Origin: Streptosporangium amethystogenes
GTDB lineage: Bacteria; Actinomycetota; Actinomycetes; Streptosporangiales; Streptosporangiaceae
Length of the DNA: 64,000 bases
Assembly: GCF_000721075.1 (NCBI RefSeq)
Contig: NZ_JOEQ01000004.1
Span: forward strand, 248,001 to 312,000
Direction of reading: 5' to 3'
The position numbers and the translations under genes were made by a program. Shown here one piece after another: positions 54,645-63,834 of this stretch. The notes below the pieces were generated by a model that saw only the letters and a program-made list of their open reading frames with translations, was not told the origin of the DNA and searched no databases. How positions within the stretch are numbered: the stretch's first letter is position 1; each line of letters starts with the position of its first letter.

Positions 54645-55247
54645 ATGGGCCAGTTCGTCGATGCCACGCTGTCCTTTCCGACCGTCCTGTTCACGTTCCT
54701 GCTCCTGGTGATCATCGCGTACTGGGTGCTCGTCGTGTTCGGCGTGTTCGGGTTCGACGGCGACGGCTCCGAAGCCTCAGGGGCCACCGGCTTCCTGAGC
54801 GGTCTGGGACTCGGCGGAGTCCCGGCCGCACTGGTCATCTCGCTGCTGGTCGTCGTCGCCTGGTTCGCGAGCCTGGTGGGCGGCACACTGTTCACCGGCA
54901 CCCCCGCCCTGATCGCGGTACTGGTCGCGGCACTGGTCTGCGCCTGGGCGTGCACGCGCCTCATCGTGCTGCCGCTGCGACGCCTCATCCCGAAGGAGCG
55001 CGTTCCCTCCCGCGCCGACTTCGTGGGCCGTGCGTGCGTTATCCGTACAAGCCGGGTCGGCGGTGACTTCGGCCAGGCCGAGGTCACCGCCGCGGACGGC
55101 TCCTCCGCTCTCGTTCAAGTGCGTCAGACCGGCGACGACGTCTTCGCCGCCGGAAGCACCGCCCTGATATTCGCCTATGACTCCCCCGGCGAGTTCTTCT
55201 GGGTGATGCCGTACGCCGCGGAACTCGACCCTGATCGTCCTATTTAA
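54645..55247 (+). CDS. YqiJ/NfeD-like membrane protein with OB-fold domain
   Basis: 200 residues. Transmembrane segments at about residues 11-33, 57-80 and 84-106 are followed by a small beta domain (about 115-195: SRADFVGRACVIRTSRVGG, GQAEVTAADGSSALVQVRQ, FAAGSTALIFAYD) of the NfeD/OB type. In many bacteria YqiJ/NfeD proteins are encoded next to flotillin-like SPFH proteins and anchor them in the membrane; that is exactly the arrangement here (14 bases to the flotillin gene). The ATG at 54645 starts at the first hydrophobic helix, but the best purine tract upstream is 14 bases away. Confidence 0.8.
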   Translation: MGQFVDATLSFPTVLFTFLLLVIIAYWVLVVFGVFGFDGDGSEASGATGFLSGLGLGGVPAALVISLLVVVAWFASLVGGTLFTGTPALIAVLVAALVCAWACTRLIVLPLRRLIPKERVPSRADFVGRACVIRTSRVGGDFGQAEVTAADGSSALVQVRQTGDDVFAAGSTALIFAYDSPGEFFWVMPYAAELDPDRPI

Positions 55248-55260
55248 CCGAGGGACCATT

Positions 55261-57369
55261 TTGGACGTCATCTCCACCGGACTCGGCATCTTCCTCGCCG
55301 TCGTCCTCCTCGTCGTCGTCGGCCTGCTCGTCATGATCAGCCGCCTGTTCAACAAGGTCGAACAGGGTAAGGCCCTGATCATCTCGAAGATCAACAAGGT
55401 GGACGTCACCTTCACCGGGGCCATCGTGCTGCCCATCTTCCACAAGTCGGAGCTGATGGACATCTCGGTGAAGACCATCGAGATCGCCCGGACCGGCCGT
55501 GAGGGCCTGATCTGCCGCGACAACATCCGGGCCGACATCCGCATCACCTTCTTCGTCCGGGTCAACAAGACCGTCGAGGATGTGGTGAAGGTCGCCCAGG
55601 CCATCGGCACCGCCCGCGCGAGCGACCAAGAAACGCTGCAGGAGCTGTTCAACGCCAAGTTCTCCGAGGCGCTCAAGACGGTCGGCAAGCAGCTCGACTT
55701 CGTGGACCTCTACACCCAGCGTGACCGGTTCCGCGACCAGATCATCCAGGTCATCGGCACCGACCTCAACGGCTACAGCCTTGAGGACGCAGCCATCGAC
55801 TACCTCGAGCAGACCTCGCTGATGTCCCTCGACCGCAACAACATCCTCGACGCGCAGGGCATCAGGAAGATCACCGAGCTGACCGCCATCGAGCACGTAC
55901 GAACCAACGAGTTCCAGCGTCGCGAGGAGAAGGAGATCACCCGCCAGAACGTGGACGCGCGGGAGGCCATCCTGGAGCTTGAGCGCCGCCAGGCCGACGC
56001 GGAGACCAAGCAGAAGCGCGAGGTCGAGACCATGCGTGCCCGCGAGGAGGCGGAGACCGCCAAGGTCCAGGCCGAGGAGCGGCTCAAGGCGCACGCCGCG
56101 AATCTCCGTACCGACGAGCAGCTCGGCATCCAGCAGGAGAACCAGGCTCGCGAGATCGCGGTGGCGGCGAAGAACCGCGAGCGGGTCCTCGCCATCGAGA
56201 CCGAGCGGATCGAGAAGGACCGCCTGCTGGAGGTCATCGCCCGCGAGCGCGAGACCGAGCTGTCGCGCATCTCCAAGGACAAGGAGCTGGAGGGCGAGAA
56301 GCGCTCCATCGCCGAGGTGATCCGCGAGCGGATCGTGGTGGAGAAGACCGTCGCCGAGCAGGAGGAGAGCATCAAGCGCCTGCGTGTGGTCGAGGAGGCC
56401 GAGCGGACCCGCCAGGCCGTGATCATCCAGGCCGAGGCCGAGGCGCAGGAGAGCCTGGTCAAGGACATCAAGGCGGCCGAGGCCTCGGAGGCGGCGTCCA
56501 AGCACCGGGCCCGCGAGGCGCTGGTGCTGGCCGAGTCCCGGCAGCAGGCCGCCGAGCTCGACGCCCGCGCCAAGATCCGTCTGGCCGAGGGCGTCCAGGC
56601 CGAGACCGCCGCTTTCGGCCTGGCCGAGGTGCAGGTGCGCGAGCGGGACGCCGCGGCGATCGAGAAGATCGGCCGCGCCGAGGCCGCCGTCGAGCGGGAG
56701 AAGGCGCTGGCGGTCGCCGAGGGCGAGCAGGCCAAGGCGCACGCCGTGGCCACCGCGGTACGCGAGAAGCTGAAGGCGGAGGCCGAGGGCGAGCAGGCCA
56801 TGGCGATGGCCGCCGCCGCGATGGTCGGCGAGAAGCTCAAGGCCGAGGCCGAGGGTCTCACCGAGAAGGCCGCGGCGATGGCCGCGCTCACCGACGCGAC
56901 CCGCGCCCACGAGGAGTACCGCCTGCGCCTGGAGGCCGAGAAGGAGATCCGCCTCGCCGGGGTGAACGTGCAGCTCAAGATCGCCGAGGCGCAGGCCTCC
57001 GTGGTCTCCGCCGGCCTGTCCAAGGCCAACATCGACATCGTCGGCGGCGACAGCGTGTTCTTCGACAGGCTGATGAGCTCGATCAGCATGGGCAAGGCGG
57101 TGGACGGCTTCGTGGCCCACTCCGACGTCGCCCGTACGCTGGCCGAGCCCTACCTGAACGGCTCGTCGAGCATCCCCGCCGACCTGGGCAGGGTCCTCGG
57201 CTCGATCGACACCGCCGACGTGCGGAACCTCTCACTGTCCGCGCTGCTGGTGAAACTGATCAAAGACGGCGGCCCCGACGCCGACCGGCTCCGCGGCCTG
57301 CTGAGCGAGGCCCAGGCCGCGGCCACCACCGAGGTCCCGGTCGCCGCGCTCAACTCCGCCGGCAAGTGA
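55261..57369 (+). CDS. Flotillin-like SPFH protein (YqiK type)
   Basis: 702 residues. An N-terminal membrane segment (about residues 5-28) is followed by an SPFH/band 7 domain (30-200: VEQGKALIISKINKVDVTFTG, EGLICRDNIRADIRITFFVRV). A long Glu/Ala/Arg-rich coiled coil covers 205-570, with EAEGxTEKAAAMAA-like repeats, and the C-terminal tail is about 600-702. TTG start with GAGGGA upstream. Flotillins oligomerise in the inner membrane and mark ordered microdomains. It lies 13 bases after the YqiJ-like gene and overlaps the giant ATPase gene (GTGA), so all three proteins should be made together. Confidence 0.93.
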   Translation: MDVISTGLGIFLAVVLLVVVGLLVMISRLFNKVEQGKALIISKINKVDVTFTGAIVLPIFHKSELMDISVKTIEIARTGREGLICRDNIRADIRITFFVRVNKTVEDVVKVAQAIGTARASDQETLQELFNAKFSEALKTVGKQLDFVDLYTQRDRFRDQIIQVIGTDLNGYSLEDAAIDYLEQTSLMSLDRNNILDAQGIRKITELTAIEHVRTNEFQRREEKEITRQNVDAREAILELERRQADAETKQKREVETMRAREEAETAKVQAEERLKAHAANLRTDEQLGIQQENQAREIAVAAKNRERVLAIETERIEKDRLLEVIARERETELSRISKDKELEGEKRSIAEVIRERIVVEKTVAEQEESIKRLRVVEEAERTRQAVIIQAEAEAQESLVKDIKAAEASEAASKHRAREALVLAESRQQAAELDARAKIRLAEGVQAETAAFGLAEVQVRERDAAAIEKIGRAEAAVEREKALAVAEGEQAKAHAVATAVREKLKAEAEGEQAMAMAAAAMVGEKLKAEAEGLTEKAAAMAALTDATRAHEEYRLRLEAEKEIRLAGVNVQLKIAEAQASVVSAGLSKANIDIVGGDSVFFDRLMSSISMGKAVDGFVAHSDVARTLAEPYLNGSSSIPADLGRVLGSIDTADVRNLSLSALLVKLIKDGGPDADRLRGLLSEAQAAATTEVPVAALNSAGK

Positions 57370-60300
57370 CGTCCTCCACGGCGGAGGCCGTCACCGACGC
57401 CCCCGGCGCGGAGGGGGCCGGGCTGGACGCGGGCACCTACGAGGTGCTCCGCGCCCGGCTGGCCGAACAGGCCGCCGAGCTGGCCGGGCGGTCCGACGCG
57501 CTCAACGCCGAACGCCTGGCGGTGTTCGGCGGAGCCGAGCTGCGCCTGATCGGCACCGAGCGGATACGCACCGAGAACAACTGCGTGCCGCGCGACATCG
57601 TCTCGGTCGGCGGGCTCATGCTCTTCGGCTACAACGTGTTCATCGGGCTGAAGCCGGAGACGTCCGTCTCGGACGTCTTCTCCATGCACACGTTCGTACG
57701 GGACACGGCGGACGCGTTCCGGTTCGACCCGGCGCCGATGTTCCGTGACCCGCGCTTCGAGCGGGACTTCGCCGAGCTCTACCGGTACTACCGGGAGACC
57801 CGGCTGCTCCAGCTCCGCCGGGTCGAGGGCAAGCTGCTGGCCGTCTTCCAGACCGGCCCGCAGGACACCCGGGTGCTGCGCTGGCAGGTCGGGGCGGACG
57901 GCACGCTCACCTACATCGACGACCGGGGGGAGCGCGACCACACGTTCCCGCCCTCGCACGACTTCGAGTGGACCCCCGCCACCCGTGACGACCACGTGCT
58001 CGGCCGCCATCCGCACATCTCGATCCAGGGCGAGGTGTTCGTCGAGACCGTCGGCGGCGACCTCACCATCAAGATCGAGAACAATACCGAGTCCGGTGAG
58101 GGCATCTACCGCGAGCCCGTCACCGAGCCGCTGCAGAGCCTCGCCGACGCGGAGGTCCAGCACGCCAGGATCGGCCCGCTGATCCTGCTCCGGATCCGGC
58201 CGTACAAGGAGCCCGAGTGGCGGCACCTGGTCTTCAACACCCGGACCAAGGGCGTGGTCCGCCTCGACGGCATCGGGCAGGCCTGCCAGCGCCTGCCCGA
58301 GGACCAGGGGATCATCTTCCCCGGCGGCTACTACCTGTCCACCGGGGTCAGCAAGACCTTCGACACCGACGTGTCCGAGCTGGAGTTCGAGCGGGTCATC
58401 CGCTCCCCCAACGGCGAGGACGTGCTGTACGTCTTCCACGCCCGCGCAGAGGGGCGCTCGCTGCTGCTGCCGTACAACGTGATCCGCAAGCAGGTGGCGA
58501 ATCCGCTCTCCTGCCACGGCTACTCGCTGTTCGACGACGGCACGCTGGTCGTCTTCAGGGCCACCTCCGACGAGCCCACCCGCGTCCACCCGATGCAGGT
58601 CTGGCAGACGGCGTACCAGTCGGACCTCTACGCCGCCGGCCGTCCGGTCGGCACCGGCCCGCTGGAGCGGATCGGCAACGCGGAGCTGGTCCGGGGCATC
58701 TCCGACTGCCTCTCGGTGGCCAGGATGGTCGACGAGATGGCGCCGTCGATACCGGTCTTCGAGGCGCTGATCGCCTCCTGCGTCCGGGTCTTCGACCATT
58801 ACCACTGGCTGGGCGAGCACGGGTTGCGCGGTCCGCTCGCCGACGTGCGGGCCACCGCCGAGCAGGTGCTGGACGAGTTCGAGAACGTCCAGTCGCTCAC
58901 CCGGCAGGCCGCCGAGGCGCTGGAGGCCGCCGCCACCGACATCACCGCACTGATACGACACGCGCGGAGCGAGGCGCCCAGGTCCGCCCAGGGTTGGGTG
59001 GACCGGCTCTCGCAGCTGCGCCAGTCGCAGGGTCACCTGGTGACCCTGCGCGAACTACGCCACGTCGACGTCGCCAGAATCGACGCGCTCGACGCGGAGC
59101 TGACGGCCGAGCTGGACAGCACCGCGCAGCGCGCGGCGGGCTTCCTGCGCGGCGACGACGCCTTCGCCGGCTACCACGCGGAGGTCGAGTCGCTGGTCTC
59201 CGAGGCGGGCGCCATCGCGACCGTGGCCGAGGCCGGGCCGATCGGCGAGCGGCTGGAGCGGCAGGCGCGGGGCCTGGAGATCGTGGTCGAGGTGGTCGGC
59301 ACGCTCGACATCGCCGACGCCACCGTGCGGACCGCCATCCTGGAACGGGTCGGCGAGGTGCTCGGCGGCGTCAACCGCGCCCGCGCCACGCTGGACGCCC
59401 GGCGCGGTGAGCTGCTGGCCGGTGAGGGCAGGGCCGCCTTCGCCGCCGAGTACGCCCTGCTGGGGCAGGCGATCACCGGGGCGCTGGCGATGTCCGACAC
59501 CCCCGAACGCTGCGACGAGCAGCTGGGCCGGCTGATGCTCCAGCTGGAGAACCTGGAGTCGCGCTTCGCCGAGTTCGACGACTTCCTGGGGCAGCTGTCC
59601 TCGAAGCGGGAGGACGTCTATGAGGCGTTCTCCTCGCGCCGCCAGGCGCTGCTCGACGAACGGGCCCGCCGTGCCGACCGGCTGGCCGACTCCGCCACCC
59701 GGATCCTGTCGAGCGTACGACGCCGCCTGGCCGCTCTGAAGTCGCTGGACGAGGTCAACACCTACTTCGGGTCCGACCCGATGGTGCTCAAGCTCAAGGG
59801 CGTGGCCGGGGAACTGCGCGCGCTGGGTGACCAGGTCCGTGCCGAGGAGCTCGAAGGCCGGGTCAAGTCCGCCCGCCAGGAGGCGGGCCGCGCCCTGCGC
59901 GACCGGCTCGACCTCTACACCGACGGTGGCGAGACCATCCGGCTCGGCCGCCACCTGTTCGCGGTCAACACCCAGCCGGCCGACCTGACCCTGGTCCCGC
60001 ACGAAGGCCGGATGGCGTTCGCCGTCACCGGGACCGACTACCGCTCCCCGGTGCTTGACGCGGCCTTCGAGGAGACCCGGCCGTTCTGGAACCAGCTGAC
60101 GGTCTCGGAGTCGCCGGAGGTCTACCGGGGCGAGCACCTGGCCGCCGCCATCCTGGCCGCCGCCGAGTCCGGCACCCTGACGCTGGGCGAGCGACAGGTC
60201 TCCCTGGACGCGCTGCACGAGGCGGCGGTGGCCGACGGGGAACTGCTGGAGATCGTCCGCCGGGTGGCGGAGACCCGCTACGACGAGGGCTACGAGCGGG

Positions 60301-62438
60301 GTGTCCACGACCACGACGCCACCGCGATCCTGCGGGCGGCGCTCCGCCTGCACGCGGGCGCGGGCCTGCTCCGCTACCCGCCGGCGGCGCGGGCCGCCGC
60401 CCAGCTCTTCTGGACCTACGGCACCGACGAGGCCACCCGCGCGACCTGGACCGTCCGGGCCACCTCGCTGGCCCGGGCCCGGACCCTGTTCGGCCAGGTG
60501 GAAGCGGTACAGGAGACTCGTGCCGCCCTCGGCTCCGCGATCGCGTCCTTCAGCCGGGGTCTCCACGACCGGCCGGAGGGTCCGGCGGGCGCGCTCGCCG
60601 TAGCCGCCGCGAGCACGTCCGGGGCGCCCCGGCCGGCCGGGACCCGCGCGCGGGGAGACGAGGGCGTCTTCGAACTGGCCGGGGAGTATCTCTTCGAGGA
60701 GCTGGTCGGCAAGCCGTTCGGGTTCGTGACGAGCGCGGGGGCACGGGCGCTGCTCGACCGGTTCGACCGGGCGATCGGCCCCGCGCGCCAGGAGTTCGAG
60801 GACGACCTGCGAGCGTTCGGCGACGACCTCTCCGGGCGTCACCGCCTGGCCGAGGCGTGGCTGTCCGCCTTCGACCTCTCGACGCCGGACTCGGGGCCGG
60901 ACTTTGGGCCGGACTCTGGGCCGGGCTCGGCATCGGCCCCCGGATCGGCCGAACTGGTGGAGGCGGTCGCCGTACTGCTCTGCGAGGTGGCGCGACACGA
61001 CTCGGCCGCGGCGCTGACCGCCACGGTCGAGGGGCTGCTCGGCGCGCACCCCCGGATCTCCGGGCGCGCGATCCGGCTGCGGCTGGACGAGTTCCTGGCC
61101 AGGACCCGGCACTTCCGCGACCACCGCGTCCCCGCGTACCGCGCCTACCAGAAGCGGCGCAACGAGCTGGTCGCGGCCGAGCGGGCGCGGCTGCGTCTTG
61201 AGGAGTTCCAGCCGAAGGTGATGACCGCCTTCGTCCGCAACCAGCTGCTCGACGAGGTCTACCTGCCGCTGATCGGCGACAACCTGGCCAAACAGCTCGG
61301 CGCGGCCGGGGACGCCAAGCGGACCGACCAGATGGGCATGCTGCTGCTCATCTCCCCGCCCGGCTACGGCAAGACCACCCTGATGGAGTATGTGGCCAAC
61401 CGGCTGGGGATGATCTTCGTCAAGGTCAACGGCCCTGCCCTGGGCCACCTGGTGACCTCGGTGGACCCGGCGCAGGCGCCCGACGCGACGGCACGGCAGG
61501 AGATCGAGAAGATCTCCTTCGCGCTGGAGATGGGCAACAACGTGCTGCTCTACCTGGACGACATCCAGCACACCTCCCCGGAGCTGCTGCAGAAGTTCAT
61601 CTCGCTCTGCGACGGCCAGCGCCGGATGGAGGGCGTCTGGGAGGGCCGGACCCGCACCTACGACCTGCGCGGCAAGCGCTTCGCGGTCTGCATGGCGGGC
61701 AACCCGTACACCGAGTCGGGCAAGCGCTTCCGCATCCCCGACATGCTCGCCAACCGCGCCGACGTGTGGAACCTCGGTGACGTGCTGTCCGGCCGGGACG
61801 AGCTGTTCGCGCTGAGCTACATCGACAACGCGCTGACCTCCAACCCGGTGCTGTCCCCGCTCTCCACCCGCGACCGCGACGACATCCGCCTGCTGGTACG
61901 GCTGGCGCGGGGCGACTCGGGGGTCCGGGCCGACCAGCTCTCCCACCCGTACTCCTCGGTGGAGCTGGAACAGGTCCTCGCGGTGCTCCGCAAGCTGCTC
62001 CGGATCCAGAAGGTGGTGCTGGCCAACAACCAGGCGTACATCGCCTCGGCCGCCCAGTCGGACGCCTCGCGGACCGAGCCCCCCTACCAGCTCCAGGGCT
62101 CGTACCGGAACATGAACAAGCTCGCGGCCCGGGTCGTCCCGGTGATGAACGACGCCGAACTGGAGGCGGTGATCGACGATCACTACCTCGGCGAGGCCCA
62201 GACCCTCACCTCGGGGGCGGAGGCCAACCTGCTCAAACTCGCCGAGCTACGCGGCACCCTGACCGCCGAGCAGGCCGCCCGATGGGCCGAGGTGAAGACC
62301 GCCTACCTGCGCTCCCAGGCCCTCGGCGGCGCCGAGGACGACCCGATGACCCGCGCGGTCGGCGCGGTCGGCCTGCTGGCCGACCGGGTGAGCACCGCCA
62401 TCGAACACGCCGCCGACCGGATCTCCGCCGAACCGTGA
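57366..62438 (+). CDS. Giant AAA+ ATPase of the DUF3686 / 'DNA repair ATPase' type
   Basis: 1690 residues. Residues 1 to about 490 are a beta-rich domain (FGGAELRLIGTERIRTENN, DIVSVGGLMLFGYNVFIGLK, FIFPGGYYLSTG-like) of the DUF3686 type. Residues about 500-880 are helical and coiled-coil. Then mixed domains lead to a low-complexity linker of PDSG/PDFG units near 1174-1190. The C-terminal AAA+ core has Walker A PPGYGKTT (1331-1338, Lys1336), Walker B YLDDIQ (1396-1401), sensor-1 AGNPYTESG (Asn1446) and RFRIPDMLANRADVW. The GTG start overlaps the flotillin stop. The annotation 'DNA repair' is historical; coupling to membrane proteins suggests envelope remodelling or stress response (inference). 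Confidence 0.88.
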   Translation: MTSSTAEAVTDAPGAEGAGLDAGTYEVLRARLAEQAAELAGRSDALNAERLAVFGGAELRLIGTERIRTENNCVPRDIVSVGGLMLFGYNVFIGLKPETSVSDVFSMHTFVRDTADAFRFDPAPMFRDPRFERDFAELYRYYRETRLLQLRRVEGKLLAVFQTGPQDTRVLRWQVGADGTLTYIDDRGERDHTFPPSHDFEWTPATRDDHVLGRHPHISIQGEVFVETVGGDLTIKIENNTESGEGIYREPVTEPLQSLADAEVQHARIGPLILLRIRPYKEPEWRHLVFNTRTKGVVRLDGIGQACQRLPEDQGIIFPGGYYLSTGVSKTFDTDVSELEFERVIRSPNGEDVLYVFHARAEGRSLLLPYNVIRKQVANPLSCHGYSLFDDGTLVVFRATSDEPTRVHPMQVWQTAYQSDLYAAGRPVGTGPLERIGNAELVRGISDCLSVARMVDEMAPSIPVFEALIASCVRVFDHYHWLGEHGLRGPLADVRATAEQVLDEFENVQSLTRQAAEALEAAATDITALIRHARSEAPRSAQGWVDRLSQLRQSQGHLVTLRELRHVDVARIDALDAELTAELDSTAQRAAGFLRGDDAFAGYHAEVESLVSEAGAIATVAEAGPIGERLERQARGLEIVVEVVGTLDIADATVRTAILERVGEVLGGVNRARATLDARRGELLAGEGRAAFAAEYALLGQAITGALAMSDTPERCDEQLGRLMLQLENLESRFAEFDDFLGQLSSKREDVYEAFSSRRQALLDERARRADRLADSATRILSSVRRRLAALKSLDEVNTYFGSDPMVLKLKGVAGELRALGDQVRAEELEGRVKSARQEAGRALRDRLDLYTDGGETIRLGRHLFAVNTQPADLTLVPHEGRMAFAVTGTDYRSPVLDAAFEETRPFWNQLTVSESPEVYRGEHLAAAILAAAESGTLTLGERQVSLDALHEAAVADGELLEIVRRVAETRYDEGYERGVHDHDATAILRAALRLHAGAGLLRYPPAARAAAQLFWTYGTDEATRATWTVRATSLARARTLFGQVEAVQETRAALGSAIASFSRGLHDRPEGPAGALAVAAASTSGAPRPAGTRARGDEGVFELAGEYLFEELVGKPFGFVTSAGARALLDRFDRAIGPARQEFEDDLRAFGDDLSGRHRLAEAWLSAFDLSTPDSGPDFGPDSGPGSASAPGSAELVEAVAVLLCEVARHDSAAALTATVEGLLGAHPRISGRAIRLRLDEFLARTRHFRDHRVPAYRAYQKRRNELVAAERARLRLEEFQPKVMTAFVRNQLLDEVYLPLIGDNLAKQLGAAGDAKRTDQMGMLLLISPPGYGKTTLMEYVANRLGMIFVKVNGPALGHLVTSVDPAQAPDATARQEIEKISFALEMGNNVLLYLDDIQHTSPELLQKFISLCDGQRRMEGVWEGRTRTYDLRGKRFAVCMAGNPYTESGKRFRIPDMLANRADVWNLGDVLSGRDELFALSYIDNALTSNPVLSPLSTRDRDDIRLLVRLARGDSGVRADQLSHPYSSVELEQVLAVLRKLLRIQKVVLANNQAYIASAAQSDASRTEPPYQLQGSYRNMNKLAARVVPVMNDAELEAVIDDHYLGEAQTLTSGAEANLLKLAELRGTLTAEQAARWAEVKTAYLRSQALGGAEDDPMTRAVGAVGLLADRVSTAIEHAADRISAEP

Positions 62439-62620
62439 AGCCCGGTCACGGCGGCCAAGGCAGGCAAGGAACGCTCCGGTGGCCCTTGCCCGCCCGGCCC
62501 CGTGACCGGCACCCGGCCGAGTGCGCCCCGCTGACCACCGACATCCGCCACCACCTGCGGCAGGTCTTTGGCAGCGACGTCCCCGACTACGAGGTCGACG
62601 TCACGCTGTCGCCCAGTTGA
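62435..62620 (+). CDS. Possible 61-residue protein coupled to the giant ATPase
   Basis: An open frame starting at a GTG that overlaps the ATPase stop (GTGA), as for the other genes of this operon. The first half is basic and Gly/Pro-rich and looks poorly conserved. The second half (LTTDIRHHLRQVFGSD, then YEVDVTLSP) looks more protein-like. No family recognised and it could be untranslated. Confidence 0.35.
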   Translation: MKPGHGGQGRQGTLRWPLPARPRDRHPAECAPLTTDIRHHLRQVFGSDVPDYEVDVTLSPS

Positions 62621-62674
62621 TGACCCGACTCCCCCCGGTGGCTGCCGTTACCCTCGTCTGGGAATGACCACGGC

Positions 62675-63055
62675 ATGACTACCGAACCAAAAGTACGGGT
62701 GCGCCGGGTCTACGAGGAGCCGGAGGCCTCCGACGGCGCCCGGGTGCTGGTCGACCGGATCTGGCCGCGCGGACTGTCCAAGGAGAAGGCGCATCTGGAC
62801 GAGTGGTGCAAGGCCGTGGCGCCCTCGACCGAGCTTCGTACGTGGTACGGCCACGATCCGGCCCGGTTTGAGGAGTTCGGCCGCCGCTACCGGGCCGAGC
62901 TGGAGGACCCTGAGCGGGCCACCGCGCTGGAGCACCTGCGCGAGCTGGCGAAGAAGCGACCGTTGACGCTCCTGACCGCGAGCAGGCAGGCCGACATCAG
63001 CGAGGCCGTGATCCTCGCCGACCTGCTACGGAGCCGAGGGCCGCGCCCCATGTGA
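62675..63055 (+). CDS. DUF488 family protein
   Basis: 126 residues. Family pattern is clear: VRRVYEEPEASDGARVLVDRIWPRGLSKE, LDEWCKAVAPSTELRTWYGH, FGRRYRAELEDP and TLLTASRQADISEAVILADLL. Length is normal. Members are small cytoplasmic proteins of unknown biochemical role. ATG start; ribosome-binding site weak. It converges with the XRE-cupin gene. Confidence 0.9.
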   Translation: MTTEPKVRVRRVYEEPEASDGARVLVDRIWPRGLSKEKAHLDEWCKAVAPSTELRTWYGHDPARFEEFGRRYRAELEDPERATALEHLRELAKKRPLTLLTASRQADISEAVILADLLRSRGPRPM

Positions 63056-63091
63056 TCACAGAAGTCGCGCACCCGTACGGCACCCGGCGAC

Positions 63092-63706
63092 TCACCTGTT
63101 GGAGGGGCGGGCGCGGACGTGCGGGCGTTCGCCCTGGGGGCCGAAGAGGCTGAGGATCTCGACGGGTTCCGGCCCGAGATTACTGAGCGCGTGCGGAAGG
63201 TGTGCGTCGAACTCCGCCACCTCTCCGGAGGTCAGGACGATCTCCTTCTCACCGAGCCTCAGGGACAACCGCCCGGACAGGACGTACATCCACGCGTACC
63301 CCTCGTGGGTCCGCGGTTCCAGGCCGCAGCCGGGCCGGCCCGCCGGGATGATCATCTTGTACGCCCGGAGGCCGCCGGGGCGGCGGGTCAGCGGGATGAA
63401 CGTGACGCCGTTGCGGGTGGTCGGGCGCTGGTGGACGCGGGGGTCACCGGTCTCCGGTGCGCCGACGAGCTCGTCCAGGGGGAGCTGGTGGGCTCGGGCC
63501 AGCAGGAGCAGGAGCTCCAGGGTGGGACGGCGCTGGCCGGCCTCCAGGCGGGACAGGGTACTGACCGAGATCCCGGTGGACTCGGAGAGCTGCGCCAGGG
63601 TCGCACCGCGCTGCCGGCGCAGGGCCCGCAGGCGCGGGCCCACGGCGTCGATGACCGTGTCGAGGGCTCCGTCCAGGGCGGGGGTGTCGTTGTTGACGCT
63701 ACTCAT
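63092..63706 (-). CDS. XRE-family regulator with C-terminal cupin domain
   Basis: 204 residues. Helix-turn-helix at about residues 20-75 (LRALRRQRGATLAQLSESTGISVSTLSRLEAGQRRPTL) and a cupin_2 domain at about 115-190 (EPRTHEGYAWMYVLSGRLSLRLGEKEIVL, SGEVAEFDAHLPHALSNLG). Such regulators sense small metabolites through the cupin fold, and often control an adjacent oxidoreductase. The ATG at 63706 is preferred (AGGTGAG upstream) over a GTG at 63715. Two palindromes lie in the divergent promoter region to the FAD oxidoreductase gene. Confidence 0.92.
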   Translation of the reverse strand: MSSVNNDTPALDGALDTVIDAVGPRLRALRRQRGATLAQLSESTGISVSTLSRLEAGQRRPTLELLLLLARAHQLPLDELVGAPETGDPRVHQRPTTRNGVTFIPLTRRPGGLRAYKMIIPAGRPGCGLEPRTHEGYAWMYVLSGRLSLRLGEKEIVLTSGEVAEFDAHLPHALSNLGPEPVEILSLFGPQGERPHVRARPSNR

Positions 63707-63722
63707 TTGGCTCACCTACTTA

Positions 63723-63753
63723 TTTGCCATCTCGGCAAAGGCATTTGTCAAAT
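63723..63753. promoter_or_regulatory. Two palindromes in the xre/oxidoreductase promoter
   Basis: TTTGCC-ATCTC-GGCAAA (63723-63739) and ATTTG-T-CAAAT (63743-63753) share a TTTGxC-type half-site. They are likely operators of the XRE-cupin regulator controlling itself and the divergent gene. Confidence 0.6.
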
Positions 63754-63834
63754 CTGTCGCCGTGGGCGGATAGTCCAGCAACGAGACGGCCGCCGTGAGG
63801 CTATGGCCGTACGACGAGTAGAGGAGAGCACACG

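Noticed and set aside
59055..62183. A 1042-codon open frame on the minus strand across the giant ATPase gene
   Set aside because: It is the antisense shadow of a strongly supported gene. The product is low-complexity Arg/Gly/Val with no domain or ribosome-binding site.
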